Both the position numbers and the translations under genes were made by a program. From JBGTIS01 sp041745535 (GTDB taxonomy: Bacteria > Bacteroidota > Bacteroidia > Cytophagales > Cyclobacteriaceae): a stretch of DNA of 64,000 bases. Numbering within the stretch: position 1 is the first letter of the stretch; every line of letters starts with the position of its first letter. The stretch is taken from the NCBI GenBank assembly GCA_041745535.1, contig JBGTIS010000175.1:1-64000 (forward strand), read 5' to 3'. A model generated the notes under the pieces. It had not been told where the DNA came from. It saw only the letters and a list, made by a program, of their open reading frames with translations, and searched no databases. This document shows, piece after piece, positions 18,993 to 30,900 of the stretch.

Positions 18993-20060
18993 TCAAGGGC
19001 TAAACCAATACTGTTTTTCCAGGTGTTTGAGAAACGCAATGGCTGTTTCAGAAAATCGGGGCGGCTTTGTGGATACCTGCATGGCTGCCTGGTTGTATAA
19101 ATAAAAGAACTGAAAAGGATTGTTGATTTTCAGCACCAATTCCTGAATGTGCCCTTCTTCGGAAATGGTTTGGGCCATGAACAAACCGGGTATATGGGCA
19201 TTTACCGGTATAAGTCTTTCCCATGCTTCCAAACGTGTATAGGTAGCTGAGTCAGCAGCCAGACTTTCTAATGCCGCATTGATTTCTATAATTTTTTTAG
19301 TGGCAAGCCCTTCGTGAAGTTTCAGAAAATCAGTCTTTGTCATGAGAGGAGAATTGGTCTGTAGCAAAAATGGTTTGTCAATCAGGTCGGCAGTGCCTTC
19401 CTCTGATAATTGCCTGATAATCCGCATCACAGCCTGATGTTGAGGAGGAATATTTTCAGAAAACCGCCGGGCCTCACAAGCTGCCAGAATGTAATGAAAC
19501 AGTTCATGCCCGCCAAATACACCCGCTTTATACCGGTCTACATCATACGATAAAAGTAAATCCATAAAAATGCCTTTCGCATCGGCAGAAGCATCGTAAT
19601 CCAGATAACGGAAATAAATGACCGGTTCGGGATAGCAGTTATACAGCGCAGTGGGAAGCAATTTATCCGCCTGCAGTTGCATACTATCCAATAAATTGTT
19701 TTCCTGAATCCATAAAATATGTCGTTTTAAGTAGGGCTCTAACAGGGCGAACCGGCTGGCACGCTGTAATAATACGTTGTTCTTGATATTTTCTTTCAAA
19801 ATTTCCTGTTTGCTGGGCATAAAAGCCAGGACAAGGCTTAGTTTAACCTGATCAGTATAATTTTTTTCCGGACGCTTGAGCTTATAAGCTTTGCTGTTGA
19901 ATAAATCTTTCCATAGGGCTTCTTCAGGCATTTCGTCATTTCTCAGCAGATCGGTAATATTCCACAACTTTTCAATAGCGTCGAAATTATACTGCGCTTT
20001 CGTTTCCGAAGAAAAAAACAGCCATACCATAACCAGTAGGTACCAGAGTTTATTGGGCAT
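18993..20060 (-). CDS. exported zinc-peptidase-like protein, DUF5700-like
   Basis: A 355-residue protein from the ATG at 20060; the longer frame begins with a TTG at 20090. A signal peptide ends near SSETKAQ (about residue 22). The mature protein is helical and carries HELFH at 185-189, a gluzincin-like HExxH zinc motif, with EEGTADLID at about 220-228 supplying a downstream glutamate in the right place for the third zinc ligand. I recall a family DUF5700 described as putative zinc-dependent peptidases that fits this arrangement. No protease propeptide or known partner is adjacent. Probably periplasmic or secreted; substrate unknown. Confidence 0.65.
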   Translation of the reverse strand: MPNKLWYLLVMVWLFFSSETKAQYNFDAIEKLWNITDLLRNDEMPEEALWKDLFNSKAYKLKRPEKNYTDQVKLSLVLAFMPSKQEILKENIKNNVLLQRASRFALLEPYLKRHILWIQENNLLDSMQLQADKLLPTALYNCYPEPVIYFRYLDYDASADAKGIFMDLLLSYDVDRYKAGVFGGHELFHYILAACEARRFSENIPPQHQAVMRIIRQLSEEGTADLIDKPFLLQTNSPLMTKTDFLKLHEGLATKKIIEINAALESLAADSATYTRLEAWERLIPVNAHIPGLFMAQTISEEGHIQELVLKINNPFQFFYLYNQAAMQVSTKPPRFSETAIAFLKHLEKQYWFSP

Positions 20061-20173
20061 CAGGTTTTCGTTTACCGGTAAACAGATCAAATTTTGGTAC
20101 TTCCTATAAATAACGAAAAACCAGTCCTGTTAGCCTGAATAACCTTTACTTTCTACGCTAAAAAGTTTACTTT

Positions 20174-21250
20174 TTAATAACTGCTGTCATTCAGTTGTGT
20201 TTTGCCGCGGTACGTCCAGTAAATTATGGAAGTATAGCCAACCACAAAAGGAAAACCCCAAATGGCTACAAAAAACATGGTTCTTAGTGTTTTATCACTG
20301 GAAGCGCCATTATAAATATCCAGACTATAATCAGGCGACAGGTTAGATACCATCATATCCGGAAAAATACCCAGTGCGAAAAGCATGATTAATGCCCCAA
20401 TGGTACAGGCCGAAGAAATAAAGGTCTGCATGGGTTTATTCCGGGCCAGCGTGCGGGGAATATTGGCAATAGAAAGTATATTCAATACCACCACTGCCCA
20501 GGCAATTACCGATACCAAGGTTTGATTTTCATGAATTAAACGATGCTTTTCACCTGGTAAGGCAATGGTTCCGAATGAAAAATTAGCGATCATTTCCGGT
20601 TGCAGGTACAAAGTGACAGCGGTTACCGCTGTAAACATAATTAGAAAAGCCATGAAGGTATATTTAACCCACTTTTGCACCTGTAGTTGCAAATCGCCTT
20701 CTGTTTTTAAGTTTAGGTAAATGGCGCCGTGCATGGCAAACATCGACAGGTTAAAAAGCCCGGTGAGCATGGTGTACGGTGTGATCAGATCCAGAAAAGA
20801 TCCGGCATATTCTTTATCGTACCCAATCTGAAATCCGATAATCACATTGCCAATGGCAATTCCAAATAAAATGGCAGCCAGCATAGACCCCACACTAAAG
20901 GCTACATCCCAGGTTTGCCGCCACCTTTTACTTTTTTCTTTTGACCGGAATTCAATGGAAACTGCCCTGAAAATAAGCGCGAACAATAAAAGCATAAAGG
21001 GTAAATAAAAACCCGAAAAAGCTGTGGCATACACTTCGGGAAAAGCAGCGAACAGGGCGCCGCCGGCTGTAATTAGCCAGACTTCATTCCCATCCCAAAC
21101 CGGCCCGATAGAGTTCAGCATAATTCGCCGGTTGTGGTCGCCTTTGCTGAATAAGTGCAGCACCCCAACGCCCAGGTCAAAACCATCGAGGATGGCGTAA
21201 CCAATCAACAAAAAACCAATAATAATGTACCAAACTACATTAAAATCCAT
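20174..21250 (-). CDS. cydB: cytochrome bd ubiquinol oxidase subunit II
   Basis: Membrane partner of CydA, 358 residues. The N-terminal YAILDGFDLGVGVL segment is the CydB signature, and about eight membrane helices follow. The protein has the usual GPVWDGNEVWL motif near residue 50. It lies 33 bases downstream of cydA on the same strand and is surely co-transcribed. The C-terminus (GKTQLNDSSY) ends without an extra CydX-like segment. Confidence 0.96.
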   Translation of the reverse strand: MDFNVVWYIIIGFLLIGYAILDGFDLGVGVLHLFSKGDHNRRIMLNSIGPVWDGNEVWLITAGGALFAAFPEVYATAFSGFYLPFMLLLFALIFRAVSIEFRSKEKSKRWRQTWDVAFSVGSMLAAILFGIAIGNVIIGFQIGYDKEYAGSFLDLITPYTMLTGLFNLSMFAMHGAIYLNLKTEGDLQLQVQKWVKYTFMAFLIMFTAVTAVTLYLQPEMIANFSFGTIALPGEKHRLIHENQTLVSVIAWAVVVLNILSIANIPRTLARNKPMQTFISSACTIGALIMLFALGIFPDMMVSNLSPDYSLDIYNGASSDKTLRTMFFVAIWGFPFVVGYTSIIYWTYRGKTQLNDSSY

Positions 21251-21283
21251 ATCAGTTCAGTTTGAAAATGTAAAACATTAGCG

Positions 21284-22681
21284 CTATTCAATTATTTTTT
21301 TAACCGCGTCCGCCATTTTACCTTCCTGTGAATAACCGGCTTCAGGATCATGCGCGTAATCGGCAGGCCCATGTTTAATTTCACGGTCTAACACATACAG
21401 CCATACAAAAAACAGCAGGGTATATACCAGGAAAAATAAGATCAGCGACGTAAGTACTTCATAGGCTTCAACCGATTTTGACAAACCATCTTTGGTTTTC
21501 AAAAGGCCATACACAATCCAGGGTTGGCGGCCCCGTTCAGCAGATACCCAGCCCAGTTCATTAGCCAGAATGGGCAAAATAACCGAAGCCACAAACAGCC
21601 GCAACAGCCACTTCATTTTAAAAATCCGATTTTTGCGCAAAAGAATGAGGCTAACAAGCGTGAGGCCGATAAACAACATGCCCAGCGCTACCATCAGATG
21701 GTACGACTGGAAAACCGCTGCGGCAGGGGGCCACTCTTCTTTGGGGAATTCGTTCAACCCTTTTACCGGCGTATTGAAATCGCCATGCACCAGAAAACTG
21801 AGCATACCCGGTATTTTCAATCCCACAGTTTGCTGGGTTTCCGGATTGGTATAACCCATAATATATAGGGGCGCGCTATCTTCTGTTTCATACAGTCCCT
21901 CGAAGGCAGCGAGTTTGGCAGGCTGATACTCCGCTACCACCTGCGCATGGATATGCCCTAGAAAGGGCTGAATCAGGGAGGCTAAAGCAGCTACAATCAG
22001 AGCAATTGTAAATGATTTTCGGGCAAAATACACATATTTTTTCTTCAGCAGATAATAAGCCGATACACTCAGCACCAGGAAGGCTCCCTGTATAAAAGCC
22101 CCAATTACCACATGGCTGAACCTTACCATGGATGATGGATTGAAGACTACCTCCCAGAAATCAGTAATTACCGCTCTGGTGATGCCCTGCGCATTGGTTA
22201 CCAGTTCGTAGGCCACCGGCGTTTGCTGCCACGAGTTGGCTACCACAATCCAGAACGCCGACATAATAGAGCCAACCGCGACCATAATGGTAGAAAATAG
22301 GTGCAGCCCAGGCTTTACCCGGTTCCAGCCAAACAGCAGAATCGCTAAAAATCCGGATTCCAGGAAAAAAGCGAAAATGCCTTCCGCAGCCAGCGGAGAA
22401 CCGAATATATCACCCACAAACCGGGAGTAAGAGGCCCAGTTGGTGCCAAACTCAAATTCCATTACGATGCCGGTGGCCACACCAATGGAAAAATTAGCGG
22501 CAAAAATTTTAATCCAGAACCGGGTAATCGCCTCGTATACCTTTTCCTTCGTAATCAAATACATCGATTCGTATATCACCAGCAGCAATCCCATTCCGAT
22601 ACTGAAAGGCGGAAAGATGTAGTGAAACATAATGGTAAACGCGAATTGAAGCCGGGATAAAAATTCTACATCCAAATCCAT
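21284..22681 (-). CDS. cydA: cytochrome bd ubiquinol oxidase subunit I
   Basis: Haem-bearing quinol oxidase subunit, 465 residues. FHYIFPPFSIGMG near residues 19-31 contains the axial His of haem b595, RFSHVVIGAF near 185 contains the second His, and the signature GRQPWIVYG is present. The length is shorter than E. coli CydA because the Q-loop is short, a known subclass. It is followed by cydB and preceded, 3 bases upstream, by a small membrane-protein gene. Reduces oxygen with high affinity and contributes to growth at low oxygen or under nitrosative stress. Confidence 0.97.
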   Translation of the reverse strand: MDLDVEFLSRLQFAFTIMFHYIFPPFSIGMGLLLVIYESMYLITKEKVYEAITRFWIKIFAANFSIGVATGIVMEFEFGTNWASYSRFVGDIFGSPLAAEGIFAFFLESGFLAILLFGWNRVKPGLHLFSTIMVAVGSIMSAFWIVVANSWQQTPVAYELVTNAQGITRAVITDFWEVVFNPSSMVRFSHVVIGAFIQGAFLVLSVSAYYLLKKKYVYFARKSFTIALIVAALASLIQPFLGHIHAQVVAEYQPAKLAAFEGLYETEDSAPLYIMGYTNPETQQTVGLKIPGMLSFLVHGDFNTPVKGLNEFPKEEWPPAAAVFQSYHLMVALGMLFIGLTLVSLILLRKNRIFKMKWLLRLFVASVILPILANELGWVSAERGRQPWIVYGLLKTKDGLSKSVEAYEVLTSLILFFLVYTLLFFVWLYVLDREIKHGPADYAHDPEAGYSQEGKMADAVKKIIE

Positions 22682-22684
22682 AAA

Positions 22685-22888
22685 TCAGTAATGCTTTGAG
22701 GTAAAGTAAGTAATCAGGACCAAAACGGAAAACAGGAAACCCACGAATATTTTAATTACTTTTTGAAAAGAGAAACCATGTATTTCCTCAGGAAAAAATG
22801 GCAGACGAACCAGTAGGTAATATAGAAACAGAAGTGAGAAAGTAATAACAAATAATTGCTGCGTGGGCGGTAATCTGAAAAATCTCAT
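22685..22888 (-). CDS. small membrane protein directly upstream of cydA
   Basis: A 67-residue protein from the ATG at 22888; a GTG at 22909 would add 7 residues. Two membrane helices are visible, one around residues 11-31 (LFVITFSLLFLYYLL) and one around 45-63 (IKIFVGFLFSVLVLITY). The stop and the cydA start are separated by only 3 bases, which implies translational coupling. Bacteroides has a different small protein (DUF4492) in this position, to which I see no similarity. It is unrelated in position to CydX, which follows cydB in Proteobacteria. An accessory role for the oxidase is an inference from location only. Confidence 0.65.
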   Translation of the reverse strand: MRFFRLPPTQQLFVITFSLLFLYYLLVRLPFFPEEIHGFSFQKVIKIFVGFLFSVLVLITYFTSKHY

Positions 22889-23043
22889 AGTGGGTGGCGG
22901 AGTTTTCACCTTTTCTCACGAAAATAATTAAACCCAGGTTGTGGAAACACAGGAAAATATAGCGGTAGAATTGGGTAAATCTATATTATTTCAGCGTGGA
23001 AAGAAATTTTGAGATATTATCCGAAATTAGCTAAATTTAAGTT

Positions 23044-24204
23044 ATGAGAATGGGTATCATCATGGTTCTGTTGCTAAGCTTGTCCTGGGCATCATTTGGG
23101 CAAAAATCTGATATCAGTCAGGTGATGGAAGAAATCCGCTTCGGGAAAGATACCCTGAAATCAGTATTCCAATGGGTGGCTAAAAATATTGAATATGATG
23201 TAACGCGAATGCAGGCTGGTAATCTCTATATTTCTGATGAAAATATTTTACCTGATGTGCTTGAAAACCGAAAAGGGGTGTGTCTGCATTATGCCTATCT
23301 TTTACAGGCGATTTGTGCGGAACTGGGTTACGAAAGCTATGTGATTTCCGGCTATACCATTAAAAAAAATCAACTGGGGCGAGCATCACACGCCTGGAAC
23401 GCGGTAAAAACTAACGGACACTGGTATTTTTACGATCCAACCTGGTCAGGTGGCTATTTACAACAAAATTCTTATATAAAGTATTACAACAGTGCCTGGT
23501 ACAAAGTGTCTCCAAAATCTTTTATCAAAACGCATATTCCTTTTGACCCTATCTGGCAATTGATGGAGCAACCGCTTACGCATTACCAGATTGAACAGGG
23601 AGTGCGCAAAGCCGAAGCAGGTGTGTTTTTCAATTTTCAGGATTCAATTAAACTTATATCAACCCAGGATAACATGACCCGGCACCTGGGGCAGCTAAGC
23701 CGGATGATTGCCTTTGGCCTTACCAATACTTTTCTTCAGCAGGAAGCCAGTGATTTGGTGAAGGATATCATGGTGATGGAGTATAACCAAAAAGTGATGC
23801 GGTTAAATAATGGTGTTGCTGTATTGCGTGCAGCCATTGATGATTTTAACAAATACTTCAACGCGAAAAATAATTACTTTGAAAGACCCCTGTGGAGTGA
23901 TGATAAAATCAGATTAATGGCCGATTCTATACAGCTTCAAATTGTAGCCGCCGCCAACAGTTTTATGCGGATTAATCCGAATGATTTCATAGTGAGGCAG
24001 AAATTCTCCGGAAATCTGAAGGTAACCGATGACCTTTCCTATCATTTGAAAAAAGAGAAATTTCTATTAGCGTTTAGTCAGAATGTAGCATACAACCAAC
24101 GCATTGCCAAAGAACTGCTGCGCGACCTGAGAGAAGAAATGGCATTTATTAACAGATATTTAAATACCTCTGAATCAGCCAGACTGGCTACATTTGAACC
24201 ATGA
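23044..24204 (+). CDS. exported transglutaminase-like protein
   Basis: A 386-residue protein with an N-terminal signal peptide (cleavage likely after ASFGQ near 20). The transglutaminase/protease-like domain holds the full catalytic triad: Cys80 in KGVCLHYA, His116 in SHAWNAV and Asp131 in FYDPTW. Beyond about residue 190 the protein is helical and unrecognised. Such domains in Bacteroidota are often peptidases rather than crosslinkers and may act on peptidoglycan or surface proteins. A weak promoter-like pair (TTTG at 23008-23011, TAAATTTA at 23032-23039, spacer 20) lies directly before the ATG; if it is real, the ATG at 23050 or 23062 may be the true start. Confidence 0.82.
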   Translation: MRMGIIMVLLLSLSWASFGQKSDISQVMEEIRFGKDTLKSVFQWVAKNIEYDVTRMQAGNLYISDENILPDVLENRKGVCLHYAYLLQAICAELGYESYVISGYTIKKNQLGRASHAWNAVKTNGHWYFYDPTWSGGYLQQNSYIKYYNSAWYKVSPKSFIKTHIPFDPIWQLMEQPLTHYQIEQGVRKAEAGVFFNFQDSIKLISTQDNMTRHLGQLSRMIAFGLTNTFLQQEASDLVKDIMVMEYNQKVMRLNNGVAVLRAAIDDFNKYFNAKNNYFERPLWSDDKIRLMADSIQLQIVAAANSFMRINPNDFIVRQKFSGNLKVTDDLSYHLKKEKFLLAFSQNVAYNQRIAKELLRDLREEMAFINRYLNTSESARLATFEP

Positions 24205-24310
24205 ATAGTCCACACAAGTGAAAATAAACAGAAACTTTGTATCTTTTTTTGCTGTTACTTATAGTGGTACGCTGCATTCAGCTATATTCATAATTATTAA
24301 CTGATATTTA

Positions 24311-24529
24311 ATGAACTATCCATTATCCAATATACAGATTGAACTTCTCAAACTTTTCTCAAGAGACATTGAAGATAAAGATATTATCGAAATTAAAAAG
24401 CTAATTGTAAAGTACTTAGCGAAGAAATTAACTAATCATACGGATAAAATCATTGAAGAAAAAAAATGGACAGATCAAGATTTTGAACGTATGCTAAACA
24501 CCCATATGAGAACCCACTACAAGGAATAA
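24311..24529 (+). CDS. small protein resembling PIN-associated antitoxins
   Basis: A 72-residue helical protein ending NTHMRTHYKE. The N-terminus (SNIQIELLKLFS) and the acidic-then-KKLIVKYLAKKL pattern resemble a family I recall next to PIN-domain toxin genes in Bacteroidota and Chlorobi. No PIN domain follows: the downstream 120 bases contain only short frames interrupted by stops, although they could be toxin debris. A lone antitoxin-like gene is therefore the most likely reading. The assignment to that family rests on memory, not on a search. Confidence 0.45.
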   Translation: MNYPLSNIQIELLKLFSRDIEDKDIIEIKKLIVKYLAKKLTNHTDKIIEEKKWTDQDFERMLNTHMRTHYKE

Positions 24530-24667
24530 CTTTCTTACCTTTGAAAATGGATACTAAATTATAGTATACAGAAAAATGATTTGCTTCATATACTTACCAA
24601 TCCCAAGCTATTTGGTTATAAAGAAAATCCCCCAAATTCCTGAAAAATACGAATTCATTACCAGTCA

Positions 24668-26185
<1,518 letters not shown>

Positions 26186-26223
26186 ATTATTTTTTACTGT
26201 AATAAGTGAATGATAAGGTAAAA

Positions 26224-26253
26224 AAAATGCCCTTGATGATTCAAAGGCATTTT
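26224..26253 (-). terminator. intrinsic terminator after susD
   Basis: Hairpin AAAATGCC at 26224-26231 with GGCATTTT at 26246-26253, extended by TTGA/TCAA with one mismatch. On the minus strand it is followed by a run of at least seven T, so it terminates the SusC-SusD transcript; on the plus strand the T run is short, but it may also stop the FG-GAP lipoprotein transcript. Confidence 0.7.
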
Positions 26254-26285
26254 AAATTGTAATAAATGACGAATTGAGAGATTAA

Positions 26286-27914
26286 TTAGTCTTGACCGCC
26301 ATCCCACCAAACTTTAGAGGTATAATTATTATCAGAAGCTCCTGCCGCGTAGTTCGGATTACCGGCCACTTCAGTAGCAGGATACTGGAGACGTACAGGG
26401 ATTGTTCCTCCGGTCACATTACCTTCATCAGAGGTGTAAGCAACCAAAGTAGGGTAACCCGACCTTCTCCAGTCTGACCAGGCTTCCCACCAATTAAAGA
26501 ATTTGCTGACCCATAATTGTTGGCCAATCATTTCCAAAGCTGGCTTGTACACACCATATGGATACTGCGCCAGATAAGTAGCTACTTCAGCATCAGAAAC
26601 CGTAAAAGAAGGGTCATAACCACGAGGATAGTCAACGGGATTTCCTGCATACATCTGCATGGCTGCTTTTACACCGGCTTCATAATGGTCTTTTGCGGTT
26701 CCAGGAACACCTGAACCAATTCCTCTTTCCAGTGCTTCTGCCATCAGGAATTCAACTTCCGCATAGTTCATGATCATGTATGGATCGTTATCGTCCAACA
26801 TCAGGTAGTTAATTCTTGAGAAAGTTTCCTCTAAAAGAACGGGTCCACCTTCCATGGCATCAATATCCGATTGGAAAAAACCATTGGGTATACCTCTTTG
26901 GGCTAATGGATCTGTATTGATGGGGGTCCAGGCTGCCGCATCCCATTTGGCGATACCACCACTCAGGATCATAAGTCGCGGATCGTCATCAGCCACATCG
27001 TTGGGGTTGGCACCCTTTAAGAAGTCAACAAGAGTTTTGCTCAGAAAGGATGGATTACCTCCGTCACCAGGATAAAATGCACGTGAAATTCCATTTTGAT
27101 CCTGCCATTCGCTAGGACCCAGATCCATGGGTACCCAAACATTGTCGTCGTTGCTGGTAAATACACCACCGGCAACAGCTTTGGTTACATAAGTATTGGC
27201 CATATCGGGCGCCACATTCGAAACCCGCATGGCGAGCCGAAGCATTAGTGAATACCCCCATTTTTTCCATTTGGCAATATCACCCTGATAAATCATATCA
27301 GCTTTGGAAAAAGCGGCATCTGCAGGCCCCATGGCGGCAGTGGCTTCGTCCAGTTCCTTCAAGAGGTCGGTGTAAATAACTGATTGTTTATCATATTTGG
27401 GAAAGAAAACCCCTTCTATCCCTTGGTTTGCTTCAAAATAAGGAACACTACCATAGAAATCAGTAAGCCTGTGGAAACTAAACGCACGCAAAATCCTGGC
27501 AGCGTTTCTGGTGTTATTCAGTTCACCTTCTGCGTATCCACCTGGACCAGTTTGCCTAAGAATTTCCGCGATATTCTTTAACTGATCATTATAGGTAAAA
27601 TCAAAAGGTGCCGCGGAAGTTTCCTCATTGTGCGTGTAAAAATTACCATTGGCTGATATACCACTGGGAGTAGCCAATTGTTGGATGGCATTAGAGGCCA
27701 AACCAATATTCGTTCTCCAATCGATATACCGATTATCACCAGTTGAACCATTGGAAGCAATACCAAGCTCCGCAGCTGAAAACAGATAATTTAAGTCAAT
27801 CTGATTAACTGCCTGCGGGTTAATATTAAGCTCGTGTAGTTCATCTGTATCGCAGCTGGCTACCAATAATACGGAAGTCAGCGTACACAAAATATATTTA
27901 AATGTATGTTTCAT
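26286..27914 (-). CDS. SusD/RagB-family outer-membrane lipoprotein
   Basis: A 542-residue lipoprotein: signal followed by lipobox VASC near residue 21. The N-terminal pattern NINPQAVNQIDLNYLFSAAE and the abundant helices with TPR-like A-x-x-L-R features match the SusD-like family of substrate-binding partners of SusC. The C-terminal region ends in a tract rich in Asn, Trp and Gly (NYTSKVWWDGG). It is 19 bases downstream of the SusC-like gene and co-transcribed. The pair usually imports glycans or peptides; the ligand cannot be inferred, because no glycoside hydrolase, sulfatase or peptidase is adjacent. Confidence 0.9.
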   Translation of the reverse strand: MKHTFKYILCTLTSVLLVASCDTDELHELNINPQAVNQIDLNYLFSAAELGIASNGSTGDNRYIDWRTNIGLASNAIQQLATPSGISANGNFYTHNEETSAAPFDFTYNDQLKNIAEILRQTGPGGYAEGELNNTRNAARILRAFSFHRLTDFYGSVPYFEANQGIEGVFFPKYDKQSVIYTDLLKELDEATAAMGPADAAFSKADMIYQGDIAKWKKWGYSLMLRLAMRVSNVAPDMANTYVTKAVAGGVFTSNDDNVWVPMDLGPSEWQDQNGISRAFYPGDGGNPSFLSKTLVDFLKGANPNDVADDDPRLMILSGGIAKWDAAAWTPINTDPLAQRGIPNGFFQSDIDAMEGGPVLLEETFSRINYLMLDDNDPYMIMNYAEVEFLMAEALERGIGSGVPGTAKDHYEAGVKAAMQMYAGNPVDYPRGYDPSFTVSDAEVATYLAQYPYGVYKPALEMIGQQLWVSKFFNWWEAWSDWRRSGYPTLVAYTSDEGNVTGGTIPVRLQYPATEVAGNPNYAAGASDNNYTSKVWWDGGQD

Positions 27915-27933
27915 TTTTCTTCAGTTATTTAAA

Positions 27934-30900
27934 TTAAAATGCCACCCTTAAGTTGAAACCGTAGCTTCTGGTTTTAGGCATACCGAAATAATCCAGTCCC
28001 TGTCCATTACCACTCTGATACGATGATTCAGGATCGATATTGTCCACATTCCTGTATAAAATGGCCAGGTTTCGGGCCACAAATGATAAGGAAAGACTCT
28101 GAAATGGAGTTTTATCCAGCATCTGGCTCGGGAATATATATCCAAAGGTAATCTGCCGTAATTTGGCAAAAGAGGCATCATATATAAAGCGATCCTGTAC
28201 GCGGTTACCCACCTGACTCCAGTAATTTCTGGCTTCGTTAGGGGTAAGGGTCTTGTTAAATGGTTCATAGATCGGATTTCCATCACCATCGGTGCCATTC
28301 TGCGCTACACCCGATACGGTAATGGCTGGCTGTCCTTCACGCCCCTCAATGGTTTGTTTATGAAGCCCTGCCTGGGTCATACGAACATTGGTACCTGAAT
28401 AGATATCTCCGCCAATCTTAAAGTCGATGAGCGCACTCAAATTGAAGTTTTTGAAAGAGAACGAGTTATTAATACCACCGGTCCAGTCAGGCACACCATT
28501 TCCAATCACTTCATAAAAATCAGATTGGATGGGGGCGCCATTAGCAGGGTCAAATACGAGCTGACCGTCCGGTGAACGCTTCTGAACCAATCCTGTGATT
28601 ACACCGAAAGGCTGACCTACAATGTGCTTCACAAAAACGGTTCTGGTTCTGGGCTCTTCCACAATTAATTCGTCGTTACCTTCAATCAGAGAGATTACTT
28701 TGTTTTTGTTTTTAGCAAAGTTCAATGAAACATCCCAGGTTAAAGGACCACTAACCGGAGTCCCAGTCAGTAAAACTTCAATACCCTTATTTTCCATTTT
28801 ACCAACGTTCACCACTGTGGAACCAAAACCAGATGCCCTTGAAATGTTAGCATTCAGAATATCATCGGTAGTTTGCTGGTTATAATAGGTGAAATCAACG
28901 CCCAGTCTGTTATTAAAAAACCGTGCGTCTAACCCGATCTCATATTCAGTAGATGTCAAAGGAAGCAATTCCGGGTTAGGAATGGACCCATTATTGCCAC
29001 CTGCTGAAGAGTAGGAGGCCATAACATAGCCCAAATGTGATTGTTTCAGAGAATAAGTAAGGTTGGTATTGTAAGGGCCTACCGTAACATTACCTACCTG
29101 TGCCCATGATCCTCGGATCTTACCAAAGCTCAACCAGTTGGGTAAAGTATTGATCGCGTCTGAAAATACAAAACTGGCGCCCACGGAGGGATAAAGAATA
29201 CTGTTATTTTTAGGACTTAACACTGAAAACCAGTCGTTTCTTACCGTTCCTGTTACGAACAGAAATCCATTGTAGCTAACTTCCGCGGAACCAAACACAG
29301 AATTGATGCCTGATTCAGAGAAGCCATATCCGAAGTTCTGGGTTACTGTGTTATTAATAGCCTCGAAGAAAGGTACATTAAAACCGTTCCCACTGGCAGC
29401 GATCCGCTCATTGCTGCGTCGCATCTGATTGCCACCTACAAAGGCGTTCACATTAAATTTGCCAAATTCTTCGTCAAAGCCCAGCATCCACTCCATGTTA
29501 GTTTCTCTAACACGGTCTTCACCTTCAGTTAAAGAACCTCCACGCTGATAGCCAGTTCCTTGTGGAACCAAATCGGTTTCTCTTCTGGTGTACCAGTCCA
29601 TACCAGCACGACCCTGTACCCAAAGAAAATCGGTAATATCATACCGCAAGGTGGCTGAAGGAAGCAGACGGTCTCTGGTGTCATCATTATTAAACTGATA
29701 AGCCGTCCAGTAAGGATTCTGGTGCCAGTTGTTATTGGCCTGCTGGTACTCCTCACCTACAATTTTCCCCCATATATCTAAACTGGATTGTGGTGTTCCG
29801 GGAGGAATGGCACCCAGTTTATTGGGGTCACCTCTGTAATTTTCCACATTAATATTGGCGGGTATATAATACATAGCCAGGATACCATTCGCGGGAGAGT
29901 CAGACAGGTAAGGCCGGTTATCAGCAACTTCATGAGAATATAAAATTCTGGAGGTAAAAGTAATTTTTTCTCCAAATTTGGAATTAGTAGCCAATGAAAG
30001 GTTCTGGCGGTTGAATCCTGACTGTGGAACAATTGAATTATTCCTTAAATCAGAAAAAGAGAACCGAAAATTCTGAGTTTCACTACCTCCGCTTAAGGAC
30101 AGGGTATTGGTTAATGAATTACCAACACGAAAATAGCGTTCCCAGTTATCGCCTGCGTCAGAATAAGGTCGGTTTACTCCATCAAACTGAACGGAGTTGC
30201 CGATACTACCCAGCTTCGGACCCCAGGAATTAGTACCCCAGTTATAAGCTTCCTGCTGGGTGCGTGGCGCGACGGCAATTCGTTCTGATTCAGGATCATC
30301 AGGATTGGAATTAACATAATCGCCCTGGCCATATTCCCTTTGAAAGTCTCTCAGGTCGATAAACTTTTCAAAAACGAAATTGGAATTGAATTCAATGCCT
30401 ATACCTTTTCGGGCAGATCCTTTTTTAGTAACGATATTGATAACACCATTAGCGGCTCGGGCACCATACAGCGCTGCCGCACTGGCACCTTTTAATACGG
30501 TAATGGAAGCAATGTCGTCCGGATTGATACTGGACATACCGTCTCCTTCGTCACGACCACCCCAGATGCCTGCCTGGCCAAATGTAGAGTTATCCATAGG
30601 CACACCATCTATTACATACAAGGGTTGATTGTTACCCTGTAAGGATTTGTTACCACGAATAATAACTCGAGAAGAACCTGCCGGTCCGGAAGCGATATTA
30701 CTCACATTTACACCCGCGACTCTACCAGCCAGGGAATTGGCTACGTTAATTTCTCTGGCTTCGGTGAGATTGGAACCATCTACCTCACTGATTGAATACT
30801 GCAAAGCTTTGGTTGATCTTTCCACACCCAGGGCGGTTACTACCACTTCACCCAATTGCTGAATATCAGCCTCTAAATTAACATTAATGGTAGATTGGTT

